Assembly (NCBI RefSeq): GCF_002237595.1
Contig: NZ_CP022529.1
Span: forward strand, 2,356,001 to 2,420,000
Direction of reading: 5' to 3'
Source: Labrenzia sp. VG12
Lineage (GTDB): Bacteria; Pseudomonadota; Alphaproteobacteria; Rhizobiales; Stappiaceae
DNA length: 64,000 bases
The notes under the pieces were generated by a model, which saw only the letters and a program-made list of their open reading frames with translations, was not told where the DNA came from and made no database searches. The position numbers and the translations under genes are program-made. Positions 9,128 to 17,334 of this stretch are shown here, in pieces; the first letter of the stretch is position 1; every line of letters begins with the position of its first letter.

Positions 9128-9778
9128 TCATTCGGCAGCTTCTGCCGGTGCTCTTGGCGCCGTGGCCTGCCAGGCCGGAACGCCCTCAAGCCGCAGATAC
9201 CAGGCTTTGACATGCGGGTAGTCGTCCAGCGGCACCTGTGACTGAGGATGCAGCGCGAGCGCCGAGACCGCACCGACCGCGAAATCCGCCACCGTCACGT
9301 TCTCCCCGAGAATGAAATCGCGGCCCGCAAGATGGTCGTTCAGCACCGCGGCAAAGCGGTGGTAATTCTCAAGCGCAGCGTCAATCTTCGTCTGATCCGG
9401 CGCGCCCATGCCGAATGCCGGCTTGGCCACGGTTTCCCAGACGATGTCCCCAAGGGCGCGGTTGTAGTGCTGCACTTCCCAGGACATCCAGCGCAGGATC
9501 TCTATGCGCCCGCGCGGATCTGACGGACAGAAGCTGTCCGCGCCGGCCTTGTCTGCAAGATAGATCATGATCGGATTGGCTTCCCAGAGATTGAGGTCGC
9601 CATCTGTCAGCACCGGCACTTTCAGGTTCGGGTTGACCGCCCGAAAGGCCTCGGTGCGCTGCTCGCCATTGAGGATGTCGAATTTCTGGATCTCGGTTTC
9701 TCCCTTGAAACCAAGATGCCCCAGGGCGGCCAGGACACGGCGGCTGTTGGGCGACAGATCGGTAATGTAAAGCTTCAT
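9128..9778 (-). CDS. Glutathione S-transferase family protein
   Basis: A 216-residue cytosolic-type GST. The N-terminal thioredoxin-like domain carries the catalytic serine region SPNSRRV, the cis-proline KVPVL near residue 55 and the glutathione-binding EANPIMIYLAD segment (the usual E-S is E-A here). The C-terminal helical domain follows with the N-cap motif NVTVADFAVG. The ATG at 9778 is preceded by GAGGAG. It is divergent from the ArsR operon and shares the operator region 9853-9906, so it may be controlled by the same repressor. Confidence 0.9.
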   Translation of the reverse strand: MKLYITDLSPNSRRVLAALGHLGFKGETEIQKFDILNGEQRTEAFRAVNPNLKVPVLTDGDLNLWEANPIMIYLADKAGADSFCPSDPRGRIEILRWMSWEVQHYNRALGDIVWETVAKPAFGMGAPDQTKIDAALENYHRFAAVLNDHLAGRDFILGENVTVADFAVGAVSALALHPQSQVPLDDYPHVKAWYLRLEGVPAWQATAPRAPAEAAE

Positions 9779-9852
9779 CGGTACAACTCCTCAATTGGTT
9801 TCCGCAGCTTTCCTGCGGCCGGATGAGCCCGGGCCACGGACCGGCCCTTTAC

Positions 9853-9906
9853 TCAACCTAGTGGTTGACTATAATGGAATGAGATGATAGTCAACCAAAA
9901 GGTTCA
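9853..9906. promoter_or_regulatory. Two ArsR-type operators between GST and arsR-like genes
   Basis: Two palindromes share the same half sites: TCAACC-TAGT-GGTTGA at 9853-9868 (perfect) and TCAACC-AAAA-GGTTCA at 9891-9906 (one mismatch). Their centres are 38 bp apart. The inner halves also form a larger inverted repeat, GGTTGACTAT at 9863-9872 against ATAGTCAACC at 9887-9896, and TTGACT inside each could act as a -35 element in either direction. The placement just upstream of the regulator start strongly suggests autoregulation and control of the divergent GST gene. Confidence 0.75.
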
Positions 9907-9910
9907 CTTT

Positions 9911-10249
9911 ATGACTGTGACGCACATGCCCCAACTCGACGCCACATTTGCAGCGCTCAGCGACGGCACCCGGCGGGCGATTGTCGCCCGCCTGGCAGAT
10001 GGTGAGACACCCTTGTCGGAACTGGCGGCACCGTTCGACATGTCGCTGACGGCGGTTTCCAAGCATCTGCGGGTGTTGTCGGACGCCGGACTGGTCGACA
10101 TCGAGAAACGCGGTCGAACCCGTCACTGCCGGCTGCGCGGCGCTCCAATCAAGGAAGCCGTCGACTGGCTCAGCAAATATGAAAGTTTCTGGATCGACCG
10201 CTTCGATGCGCTCGCCCGTCATCTTGCCAAGGAGGACACCCAATCATGA
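9911..10249 (+). CDS. ArsR/SmtB family transcriptional repressor
   Basis: A 112-residue winged-helix regulator. The helix-turn-helix reads through LSELAAPFDMSLTAVSKHLR, followed by the wing RGRTRHCRL. The Cys-rich metal box ELCVCDL of arsenic and zinc sensors is absent, so it is of the SdpR-like type commonly found beside SRPBCC/AHSA1 genes. I chose ATG 9911 (AAGG 8 nt upstream) because the alternative at 9884 lies inside the operator. The stop overlaps the next start (ATGA at 10246). Confidence 0.9.
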   Translation: MTVTHMPQLDATFAALSDGTRRAIVARLADGETPLSELAAPFDMSLTAVSKHLRVLSDAGLVDIEKRGRTRHCRLRGAPIKEAVDWLSKYESFWIDRFDALARHLAKEDTQS

Positions 10250-10758
10250 CCGCAGACCAGCCTTCCAGGGAATACCTGAAATCGGCACCGGGCCGAGACC
10301 CGATCATCATCGAGGGCCTGTTCAGGGCTGCACCGGAACGTGTCTTTAGGGCCTTCACCGATCCGCGCGACGTCTGCAGCTGGTTCATCCCGAAGTCCGG
10401 CAGTCTGGAAGAGGTCCAGATCGACCTCAAGGTGGGCGGCAAATGGTGCTTCGTGATTGACCGGTCCGACGAAAACCAGATTCATTTCGAAGGCGAATAT
10501 CTGGTCATCGACCCGCCCAGCCGCCTGGAGTTCAGCTGGCGGCACGTAAAGGAGTTTGCCGACGGAACACGCGAAACCACCGACACGTCCAGGGTGGCCG
10601 TGACCTTCACGGCTGCAGGCAAGGCCACCGAAGTCAGGCTCTGCCATGAGGCCATCAAGACCGAAGACGCCCGCCATGGTGTCGGCGCCGGCTGGAACGG
10701 CTGTTTCGAGCGGCTTGCCGATTTTGTCATGGAACTGGAACGCGAACCGGGAGATTGA
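10246..10758 (+). CDS. SRPBCC domain protein (AHSA1-like)
   Basis: A 170-residue START/Bet v1-like protein of the AHSA1 group. Typical features are the RVFRAFTDP segment near the N-terminus, the W-F-P pattern, the EGEYLVIDPPSRLEFSW strand pair and the C-terminal GWNGCFERL helix. Such proteins bind small hydrophobic ligands; no enzymatic role is established. It overlaps the ArsR gene by 4 nt and is followed after 2 nt by the DUF899 gene, so all three form one operon. Confidence 0.88.
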   Translation: MTADQPSREYLKSAPGRDPIIIEGLFRAAPERVFRAFTDPRDVCSWFIPKSGSLEEVQIDLKVGGKWCFVIDRSDENQIHFEGEYLVIDPPSRLEFSWRHVKEFADGTRETTDTSRVAVTFTAAGKATEVRLCHEAIKTEDARHGVGAGWNGCFERLADFVMELEREPGD

Positions 10759-10760
10759 AA

Positions 10761-11468
10761 ATGTCCGCACCGCAAATTGTCAGCCGGGACGAATGGCTGG
10801 AGGCCCGCAAGAAACTCCTGTCCAGGGAAAAGGACTTTACCAAGGAGCGCGATGCCCTTTCCGCGGCCCGCCGCGACCTGCCAATGGTCATCGTCGACAA
10901 GAACTATGTCTTCGAGACACCGGACGGGAAAAAGACGCTGTCCGACCTGTTTGGCCCGAGCAGGCAGCTGATCGTCTATCACTTCATGTTCGGCGAGGAC
11001 TGGGAAGAAGGCTGTCCGAGCTGTTCCTTCTGGGCGGACAATTACGACACGCTGGACATTCACCTGGCAGCCCGTGACACGGCCCTGGTCGCTACCTCGA
11101 ATGCCCCGCTTGCCAAGCTGGACGCCTACAAGAAGCGCATGGGATGGAGTTTTGCCTGGGTGTCGACCGCCGGAAACGACTTCAGTACAGATTTCGGCGT
11201 CACCTTCCCGGGCAAGGAAGTCCGGAACGGCCAGGGCTACAACTACACGGACGCTGCCTTTTCCGAGGAACTACCGGGCGTCAGTACCTTTTTGAAGCTG
11301 GAGGACGGGCGCATCGCCCATTCCTATTCCACCTATGGCCGCGGTCTCGACATCCTGAACATGGCCTATAACCTGCTCGATCTGACGCCGATGGGCCGCC
11401 ACGAAGACGGCCTTCCCTGGCCCATGGCCTGGTTGCGCCGGCGGGACCGGTATGACGCGGAGGCCTGA
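10761..11468 (+). CDS. DUF899 thioredoxin-like protein
   Basis: A 235-residue DUF899 protein. It contains the typical N-terminal SRDEWLEARKKLLSREKDFT segment, the YVFETPDGKKTLSDLF strand, and EEGCPSCSFWADN, which has a CPSC redox-like motif at the thioredoxin position. The C-terminus carries LDLTPMGRHEDG, a strong family signature. The ATG at 10761 has GGGAGA upstream. Last gene of the ArsR operon, ending 12 nt before a strong terminator. Confidence 0.92.
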   Translation: MSAPQIVSRDEWLEARKKLLSREKDFTKERDALSAARRDLPMVIVDKNYVFETPDGKKTLSDLFGPSRQLIVYHFMFGEDWEEGCPSCSFWADNYDTLDIHLAARDTALVATSNAPLAKLDAYKKRMGWSFAWVSTAGNDFSTDFGVTFPGKEVRNGQGYNYTDAAFSEELPGVSTFLKLEDGRIAHSYSTYGRGLDILNMAYNLLDLTPMGRHEDGLPWPMAWLRRRDRYDAEA

Positions 11469-11480
11469 CTGGCAATGAAG

Positions 11481-11507
11481 AAAACCCCGGCCGATAGCCG
11501 GGGTTTT
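11481..11507. terminator. Bidirectional Rho-independent terminator
   Basis: AAAACCCCGGC-CGATA-GCCGGGGTTTT forms an 11-bp stem with a 5-nt loop, flanked by A and T runs on both sides. It can end the ArsR operon on the plus strand and the AAA+ ATPase gene on the minus strand. Confidence 0.9.
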
Positions 11508-11551
11508 CACATTTTGCACCCAACCGGTTTGAGGCCACGCGCTCATGAGGA

Positions 11552-13524
11552 TCAGCTTCCCAGGAAACCGATCGCCATGCCGGTTTCCGGCTTCAATCGC
11601 GCTTCCTTCACCAGGGCGGACGCAATGTCCTGAACGGAAGGATCCGCCGTGAAGCGAAGCTGCTTTTTCACCACCGCAAAGTCGCCCGGTGTCAGATTGC
11701 GCAGGCGGAGAACCTCCTCAGGCGCCTCTGCACCGAAGAATTTGCGGAACGCATAAGCAAGACCGGTCCGCTCCAGGGGTTTCAGCTCCAGCTTGAAATC
11801 AAACCGGCGCAGGGTCGCCGCATCCAGTTTGGAGGCAAAGTTGGTCGCGGCCAGGACAGGCTGGTCATGACGGTCGAGCCAGGAAAGCAGCTCATTGACC
11901 TGCCCCGCCTCCCAACTTGCCTGAGCCGTGCCCCGGTCGAACATCAGGCTGTCCGCCTCATCGAAGAACAACACCCCCTGTTCATAGCGCGCGTCGGCAA
12001 AAGCGTCCGCGATGTTGCGCTCGGTTCCGCCAACCCACTTGGACAGAAGGTCCGAGGCCCGTTTCGTCAGCAACGGCTTGTCCAGGCGGTCAGCAAAGTG
12101 ATGGGCGAACGCCGTCTTGCCGGTCCCCGGGGACCGCTGAGCAAGAGCGAGACATCGCTGTGGCCACACGAGGCGATGCCATCCAGCACAGCGCTGAGCG
12201 AAGGCTCGGTGTTATAGAGATCCAGATCGATACCCTGAGCATTGTTGTTCGGCAGCACACCACCGCGCAGCGTCTTGACCAGAGCCGTGGCGGCCTGCTC
12301 GACATTGCCGTCCTGACCGGCCAGCTTCGACGCCCTGGCAGCGTTGCGCAGGATCGTGGTCGTCTCTTCAGCGCTTTCAACAAGCGCCGCAATGTCCTTC
12401 GAAAAGGCAACTTGCTCGTCCTTGCAGATCGTCTCCGCGATGCGCCGGCGAGCCTTGCGCGTCGGATAGTCCATCTTCAGCACATAACTCATCCGGCGCA
12501 GGATGGCGTCATCCATGTTGCCGACGGCATTGGTCGTCCAGATGACCGGAACCGGGTTGTTTTCCAGCATCCGGTTGATGAAAACCTTGCTGCCGTCCCG
12601 GCGCATCATGAAATCGCCCGGGCTTGGCTGGGCATCGCCGATGAAATCCTCCATTTCATCGAACAGAAGCACGGCCTCTTTCTTGTCCTTCAGCACACGC
12701 TGCGCCAACAGGAGCGCACTGACCCGGTCGTAGCGCGTCGGTTCCTCGCCATCGTCATCGACCTCGCCAACGGCATGCAGACGCAGCTCCGCCTCGGCGC
12801 CGAGCACACGGGCGAGTTCCGTTTTGCCCGTGCCGGGCGGTCCGTAGACAAGAATGTTGACGCCCTTGGCGCCTTCCCTGACGGCGCCGGTGATCAGGCT
12901 TGCAAGGAAAGACACGTCCGGGACTTCGGCGAAATCCTTTAGGGACAGGCTGGTCTGATGACGCGGACCGATCAGGGCATCGACAAATTCGTCACCCTGG
13001 CTCGGCGCCCGGTCGAGCAGTCTTTCAAGCGTCCACTTGATATCGACGGCAACCGCCCCGGAGCGGCAGACCTGAAATCCGATCAAACCAAGCCGGAACA
13101 CCGGGCTGCGCCGGACAAAGCGCAAGGACTCGTGCGCCGAGACACCGCACAGCTCTGCCAGTAGCACCGGCAGGTCGACGCCCTTTGCCGTCACCGCCTC
13201 CGACAGGCTCTGTAGTTTCGGCAGCCGGTCGCAACCGATCAGCAGGGCCAGCAAGGTGCTGTTTTCCGTGTCCAGCCCGAGAAGTTCGGCCAGCGTGTCG
13301 GCGATCTCCATGACATAGGGTGCCGGCGCTTCAGGCAGTCGCCAGCCCTGCAGCACTTCTTGCAGATTGCCCCAGTTCTTGGCCTCGCGCTTGCGAATGC
13401 CAAGGTCAAGCCAGACCAGATTGTCGAGGCACCAGTCCTTCAGCGCTTTTGCCAAAGGGGCCTCTTCGGAAAGCCCGCGGCTCACATGGAGCAGCATGGC
13501 CTTCACCAATTGATATTCGTTCAT
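11552..13524 (-). pseudogene. Two-domain AAA+ ATPase, frameshifted
   Basis: Read as one gene, this encodes a protein of about 657 residues with an N-terminal helical region (about 1-210) and two AAA modules. AAA1 has Walker A GPPGTGKT (around 223-230), Walker B AVLLFDEMED and a sensor in IWTTNAV. AAA2 has GTGKTAFAHHFADRL, Walker B GVLFFDEADS and sensor AATNFAS. The frame breaks inside the AAA2 Walker A, where the C run at 12129-12132 (minus strand) has four C where five would restore SGPPGTGKT. Translation of the 5' part runs out of frame and stops at 12067. Codon use and motifs on both sides are intact, so the lesion is recent, or a sequencing error. Start at 13524 is an ATG. The function of the family is not known to me. 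Confidence 0.8.
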
Positions 13525-14007
13525 GATCGTCCCATGACCCAGATCGGATCGCCACCGGGGTCATTCACCCGATGCGAGTTCCAGTCGGTATCTTCAGTTT
13601 TGAGGGTTACGCGGTCGTCTCGGATCCTGTCCCGACCGCAGCACATGGGAATGTGTTTACGGCAGAGACTGGAAGGCGGCGAAGCGCAGACCCGGCAGGG
13701 TGTCTAAATCCAGCAATGCATGTCTCCTCGTTACGCCGCATTGGTGGCGCGGGATGGCGGTTACATACCGGCCAGACGTGCCGGCATCAACCGGCAACAC
13801 TGGTCCCAGATGCCAAAAAGAGACACCGTTGCACATGGGTCACATCTCATTGCTGCGCGAAATCGCCTGAGGACAGCCCGGCAAAAGCCGGTTGCAACAT
13901 TTTCCAAGCTGACTTATGAACAGAACCCGTTAACCGTCGGGTCACGCTTTTGCGCCACCTTTGACGGACGACCAGTTTGAAGACGACCAAAGGCCCAAGG
14001 CAGACCC
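13525..14007. other. Intergenic region before the leucine leader
   Basis: About 480 bp between the divergent AAA+ gene and the leu leader peptide. No reading frame looks coding. It must hold the promoters for both units, but I cannot point to a convincing -35/-10 pair. A small hairpin (CCGGC-AAAA-GCCGG near 13878) is the only structure I noticed. Confidence 0.4.
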
Positions 14008-14109
14008 ATGATCGCGGCTCGCGACATTTCCGGTTCTTCTGCGATCGCGCTGACCCAGCGCGGCGGCCTCCTCCTACTTGGCGATCTCCTCCTTCTTAGA
14101 TGCCCCTGA
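14008..14109 (+). CDS. leuL: Leucine leader peptide of the leuA attenuator
   Basis: A 33-codon reading frame beginning ATG ATC GCG and ending TGA carries two runs of four consecutive leucine codons (residues 21-24 and 27-30; CTC CTC CTA CTT and CTC CTC CTT CTT). It lies 138 bp before leuA on the same strand. This is the hallmark of a ribosome-mediated attenuator: stalling at Leu codons when charged tRNA-Leu is scarce would favour an antiterminator and let transcription reach leuA. It is too short for ordinary gene finders. Confidence 0.88.
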   Translation: MIAARDISGSSAIALTQRGGLLLLGDLLLLRCP

Positions 14110-14164
14110 GCGTCGGCTGCTCCGCGTGATCTTCAGCGGAACGGGCACTTAGGGGAGAGTTTTT
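14101..14164 (+). promoter_or_regulatory. leuA transcription attenuator (terminator region)
   Basis: Downstream of the leucine runs, CCCCT at 14103-14107 can pair with AGGGG at 14151-14155, and nested TCCGC (14121-14125) with GCGGA (14136-14140). A five-T tract follows at 14160-14164. TGCCC at 14101-14105 can instead pair with GGGCA at 14143-14147. These mutually exclusive pairings fit a terminator/antiterminator switch; the exact helices need folding. Confidence 0.65.
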
Positions 14165-14247
14165 CAAAACCGCATCACGACAATCGGATCGCGCCCGCCA
14201 GCCCAATACCGCCTTTAAGCGCCGATCCAAGCCAGGGACGAAACATC

Positions 14248-15804
14248 ATGACGACCACTTCCGAGAAGGACCAGATCAGGATCTTCGACACCACCTTGCG
14301 TGACGGCGAACAATCGCCCGGCGCATCGATGACGCTGGAAGAGAAGCTGCAGATTGCCGAAATTCTCGACGACATGGGCGTCGACATCATCGAAGCCGGC
14401 TTTCCGATCGCATCAAACGGCGACTTCGAAGCTGTCAGCGAAATCGCCCGCCGCTCGAAAAACTCGGTGATTGCCGGTCTGGCCCGCGCCATCCACGCCG
14501 ATATCGACCGATGCGGCGAAGCCGTCAAACACGCCGGCAAGGGCCGCATCCACACGTTCGTGTCGACCTCTCCGATCCATCTGAAGTTCCAGATGAACAA
14601 GACCGAAGAGGAAGTGTTGTCGATCATCACCGACACGGTGACCCGCTCGCGCAACCTGATCGACGATGTCGAATGGTCCGCCATGGACGCGACCCGCACA
14701 CCGATCGACTATCTGTGCCGCTGCGTGGAAGCGGCCATCAAGTGCGGCGCCACCACCATCAACCTGCCGGACACCGTCGGCTATGCCACGCCGGAAGAAT
14801 ACAAGGCCATGTTCGAGCAGATCCGCGAACGCGTGCCGGACAGCGACAAGGCGATCTTCTCCGTCCATTGCCATGACGACCTGGGGCTGGCGGTTGCCAA
14901 CTCCCTGGCAGGCGTCGCCGGCGGCGCGCGCCAGATCGAATGCACCATCAACGGCCTCGGCGAACGGGCCGGCAATGCGGCGCTGGAAGAGATCGTCATG
15001 GCAATCCGCACCCGCGCGGACGTTCTGCCCTACGCCACCCAGATCGACCCGCAATTCATGGTGCGTGCGTCCAAGATGGTCGCCGGCGCCTCCGGCTTCG
15101 CCGTCCAGTACAACAAGGCTATTGTCGGCAAGAACGCCTTTGCCCACGAGAGCGGCATTCACCAGGACGGCATGCTGAAAAATGCCGAGACCTACGAGAT
15201 CATGCGCCCGGAAGACGTCGGCGTGAAAGCAACGTCGCTGGTCATGGGCAAGCATTCCGGCCGCCATGCCTTCCGCGACAAGCTGAAGGAACTGGGCTTC
15301 GAACTGGGCGACAACGCCCTGCAGGACGCCTTCCGCCGCTTCAAGGACCTGGCCGACCGCAAGAAGCATGTCTATGACGAGGACATCGAGGCTCTGGTCG
15401 AGGACGAGATCAACATCCTGGGCGAAAGCACCAAGGTGATCGCACTGACCGTGATTGCCGGCACCGGCGGCCCACAGAAAGCCATCCTGACCATGGATGT
15501 CAACGGCCAGCACATCACCAAGGAAGCCACGGGCGACGGCCCGGTCGACGCCACCTTCAACGCCATCAAGGGCATCGTGCCGCATGAAGCGACCCTGTCG
15601 CTCTACCAGGTGCACGCGGTCACTGAAGGCACGGACGCACAGGCGGAAGTCTCCGTGCGCCTGGAAGCTGAAGGACGGATCGCCACCGGCAAGGGCGCGG
15701 ACACCGACACGCTGGTCGCCTCCGCCCGTGCCTATGTCTCGGCCATGAACAAACTGGCCCTGCGCCAGCAGACCGGCAACCCGGGCGCCCTGCAGGCGGT
15801 ATAA
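14248..15804 (+). CDS. leuA: 2-isopropylmalate synthase
   Basis: First committed enzyme of leucine synthesis: it condenses acetyl-CoA with 3-methyl-2-oxobutanoate. The 518-residue length and motifs match LeuA type 1: FDTTLRDGEQSPGASM at the N-terminus (metal and substrate binding), HCHDDLGLAVANSL with the metal-binding HxH in the barrel, NGLGERAGNAALEE, and the GKHSGRHAF motif. A C-terminal regulatory LeuA dimer domain (about 380-510) for leucine feedback inhibition is present. Expression is expected to be set by the upstream leader peptide and attenuator. It is followed by a strong terminator. Confidence 0.97.
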   Translation: MTTTSEKDQIRIFDTTLRDGEQSPGASMTLEEKLQIAEILDDMGVDIIEAGFPIASNGDFEAVSEIARRSKNSVIAGLARAIHADIDRCGEAVKHAGKGRIHTFVSTSPIHLKFQMNKTEEEVLSIITDTVTRSRNLIDDVEWSAMDATRTPIDYLCRCVEAAIKCGATTINLPDTVGYATPEEYKAMFEQIRERVPDSDKAIFSVHCHDDLGLAVANSLAGVAGGARQIECTINGLGERAGNAALEEIVMAIRTRADVLPYATQIDPQFMVRASKMVAGASGFAVQYNKAIVGKNAFAHESGIHQDGMLKNAETYEIMRPEDVGVKATSLVMGKHSGRHAFRDKLKELGFELGDNALQDAFRRFKDLADRKKHVYDEDIEALVEDEINILGESTKVIALTVIAGTGGPQKAILTMDVNGQHITKEATGDGPVDATFNAIKGIVPHEATLSLYQVHAVTEGTDAQAEVSVRLEAEGRIATGKGADTDTLVASARAYVSAMNKLALRQQTGNPGALQAV

Positions 15805-15840
15805 CCGCCCGCAATTGCCAAACAGGCTTAACGGACCGTC

Positions 15841-15882
15841 AGCCCCTGCAGCCGTGCCTTTCAGGTAGACGCTGCGGGGGCT
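15841..15882 (+). terminator. Rho-independent terminator after leuA
   Basis: AGCCCCTGCAGC (15841-15852) pairs with GCTGCGGGGGCT (15871-15882) with one U-G pair, followed by TTCCTTT. It closes the leuA unit 37 bp after its stop. Confidence 0.8.
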
Positions 15883-16324
15883 TTCCTTTGGCCGGGAACC
15901 TCATGAAAACACGGCCTTGAGGATCGCTGCGCACCCTTGTCGGCATCGCGGAGTTCCCTGGTGTGTCAGCCGGAAAGATCTTCGACGGCTATTTTTTTGT
16001 GGTCGGGATTTTTCAGCCTCTTGAAATTTACCAATGGCGTGATCAAGTGCAATGTTACAGCCATGTGACGACGATGGGGCATCGGTCACACGGTAAATGT
16101 GCCGAATAAACGAAGGATATATGTACTGACCCTGGCTCGGGTGCCACACAGAAAGCGAACCGGACCTTAACCCTTTCCGCACTATCACTCTACGATATGG
16201 TGCGGTTCTGTGACATAAGCGCCGGCTTGCAAGACGCGGACCTTCCGCACCCGACCAACAAGGAATTGACTGCTGCAGGGCTGACAAGTTCCAACAGAAC
16301 AAAAAGACACTTGGAGACATACCG
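15883..16324. other. Leader/promoter region of the spike-like island
   Basis: About 440 bp with lower GC than the flanks. A minus-strand frame across 15901-16320 does not look coding. The region presumably holds the promoter of the island; a GGAGA ribosome site directly precedes the ATG at 16325. I see no operator-like repeat. Confidence 0.4.
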
Positions 16325-17242
16325 ATGGCTCGACGCCCCCACGGTCACAATGCCCCCCCTGCCCGCCGGACGATGTTCTACCTCGTTCCGTCCAACAGCA
16401 ATTCCGCTTCAACCGATAATGTCGGTGCCTTCCTGCGGCTCGGAGAGTATTCCGACGTCGAAAAACGGGTCTTTGATCACAATCATCAGAGCGACCTGTT
16501 CCCCGCGCAGCATATCACCGACGAAGGCAATGACAGTTCCGTCTATACCAATGCCGCCGGCGGTGCCGAGGGCATCATGATGTCCTGCGACGGCCGCGTC
16601 CTCGTGAAGGCCGCCGAGCGCATGTACCTGGAAACCGGGAACTATCACCAGAAGACCAACGGCAGCCACACGATGGATGTCAATGGGGACATGTCTCACG
16701 CGGTCCAGAACAACTACGCCCTGACGACCGAAACCGGCAACATGACGGTGACCTGCGCCAAGAAGCTGAAGGTCGAATGCGACGAAGAAGACCGCGACAT
16801 CAAAGGCAAGTCCAAGCACACTTATGAGAAGTGGCACCTGATCAAGTACAAGGACTCCTACGAAACCCACAAATTCGGCTGGGATTTCAACAGCACCTAC
16901 GGGTTCAACATGACCACCTATTACGGTGGCATCATGGAATCCGTCTACGGTGTGCGCATGCAGTTCGACAAGTTCAACTTCCTGTCCGACTGGGTCTCAC
17001 TGAACTGGAAGGGCACCCAGATCGACCTGAAGGGCATCGTCATGAAAAAACTGACGGCCAAGTTCGGTGCCACTGATTGCTCTGCCGAATGGGACGAGAT
17101 CATGGTCGGCCTGCAGGGTCTGAAAGCCGAGGCGACCCGGCTTGAAGCCAAGCGCAAGGAACTGCATGTCCAGAGCGTCCAGGCGGAACTCAAGAACTTC
17201 GGCTGTGACGTCAAGCTCGGCAACCTCAGCTGTTACGTCTGA
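16325..17242 (+). CDS. VgrG stalk-like beta-repeat protein (hypothetical)
   Basis: A 305-residue protein that I do not recognise as a named family. The centre (about 85-160) has short repeated strands such as GNYHQKTNGSHTMDVNGDMS, resembling the gp5/VgrG C-terminal beta-prism pattern of repeated turn and strand units. The tail (about 255-290) is a charged helix. There is no Rhs or VgrG head, no signal peptide and no membrane segment. The ATG is 7 nt after GGAGA. It is first in an operon with DUF2169, PAAR-like and DUF3540 genes, so a structural part in a type VI-like spike is a reasonable inference, not proven. Confidence 0.6.
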   Translation: MARRPHGHNAPPARRTMFYLVPSNSNSASTDNVGAFLRLGEYSDVEKRVFDHNHQSDLFPAQHITDEGNDSSVYTNAAGGAEGIMMSCDGRVLVKAAERMYLETGNYHQKTNGSHTMDVNGDMSHAVQNNYALTTETGNMTVTCAKKLKVECDEEDRDIKGKSKHTYEKWHLIKYKDSYETHKFGWDFNSTYGFNMTTYYGGIMESVYGVRMQFDKFNFLSDWVSLNWKGTQIDLKGIVMKKLTAKFGATDCSAEWDEIMVGLQGLKAEATRLEAKRKELHVQSVQAELKNFGCDVKLGNLSCYV

Positions 17243-17334
17243 ACCGGTCTCCCCGTATAATGCATGGCCTGCCGTCAAGCCTCCGGGCGTTTGCGGCTGG
17301 CCCAAGGACAAACAGACGACGGTGAGAGAGCAGC

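Noticed and set aside
12067..12130. Programmed frameshift in the AAA+ gene
   Set aside because: A run of four C is too short for a typical slippery site and no stimulatory structure is apparent; mutation or sequencing error is more likely.
13572..13919. Plus-strand frame before the leu leader
   Set aside because: No recognisable protein pattern and no ribosome site.
14413..15615. Minus-strand frame of 400 codons
   Set aside because: Antisense to leuA, which is certain.
15901..16320. Minus-strand frame of 139 codons in the island leader
   Set aside because: No ribosome site and a shadow-like composition; it fills what is better read as promoter and leader DNA.
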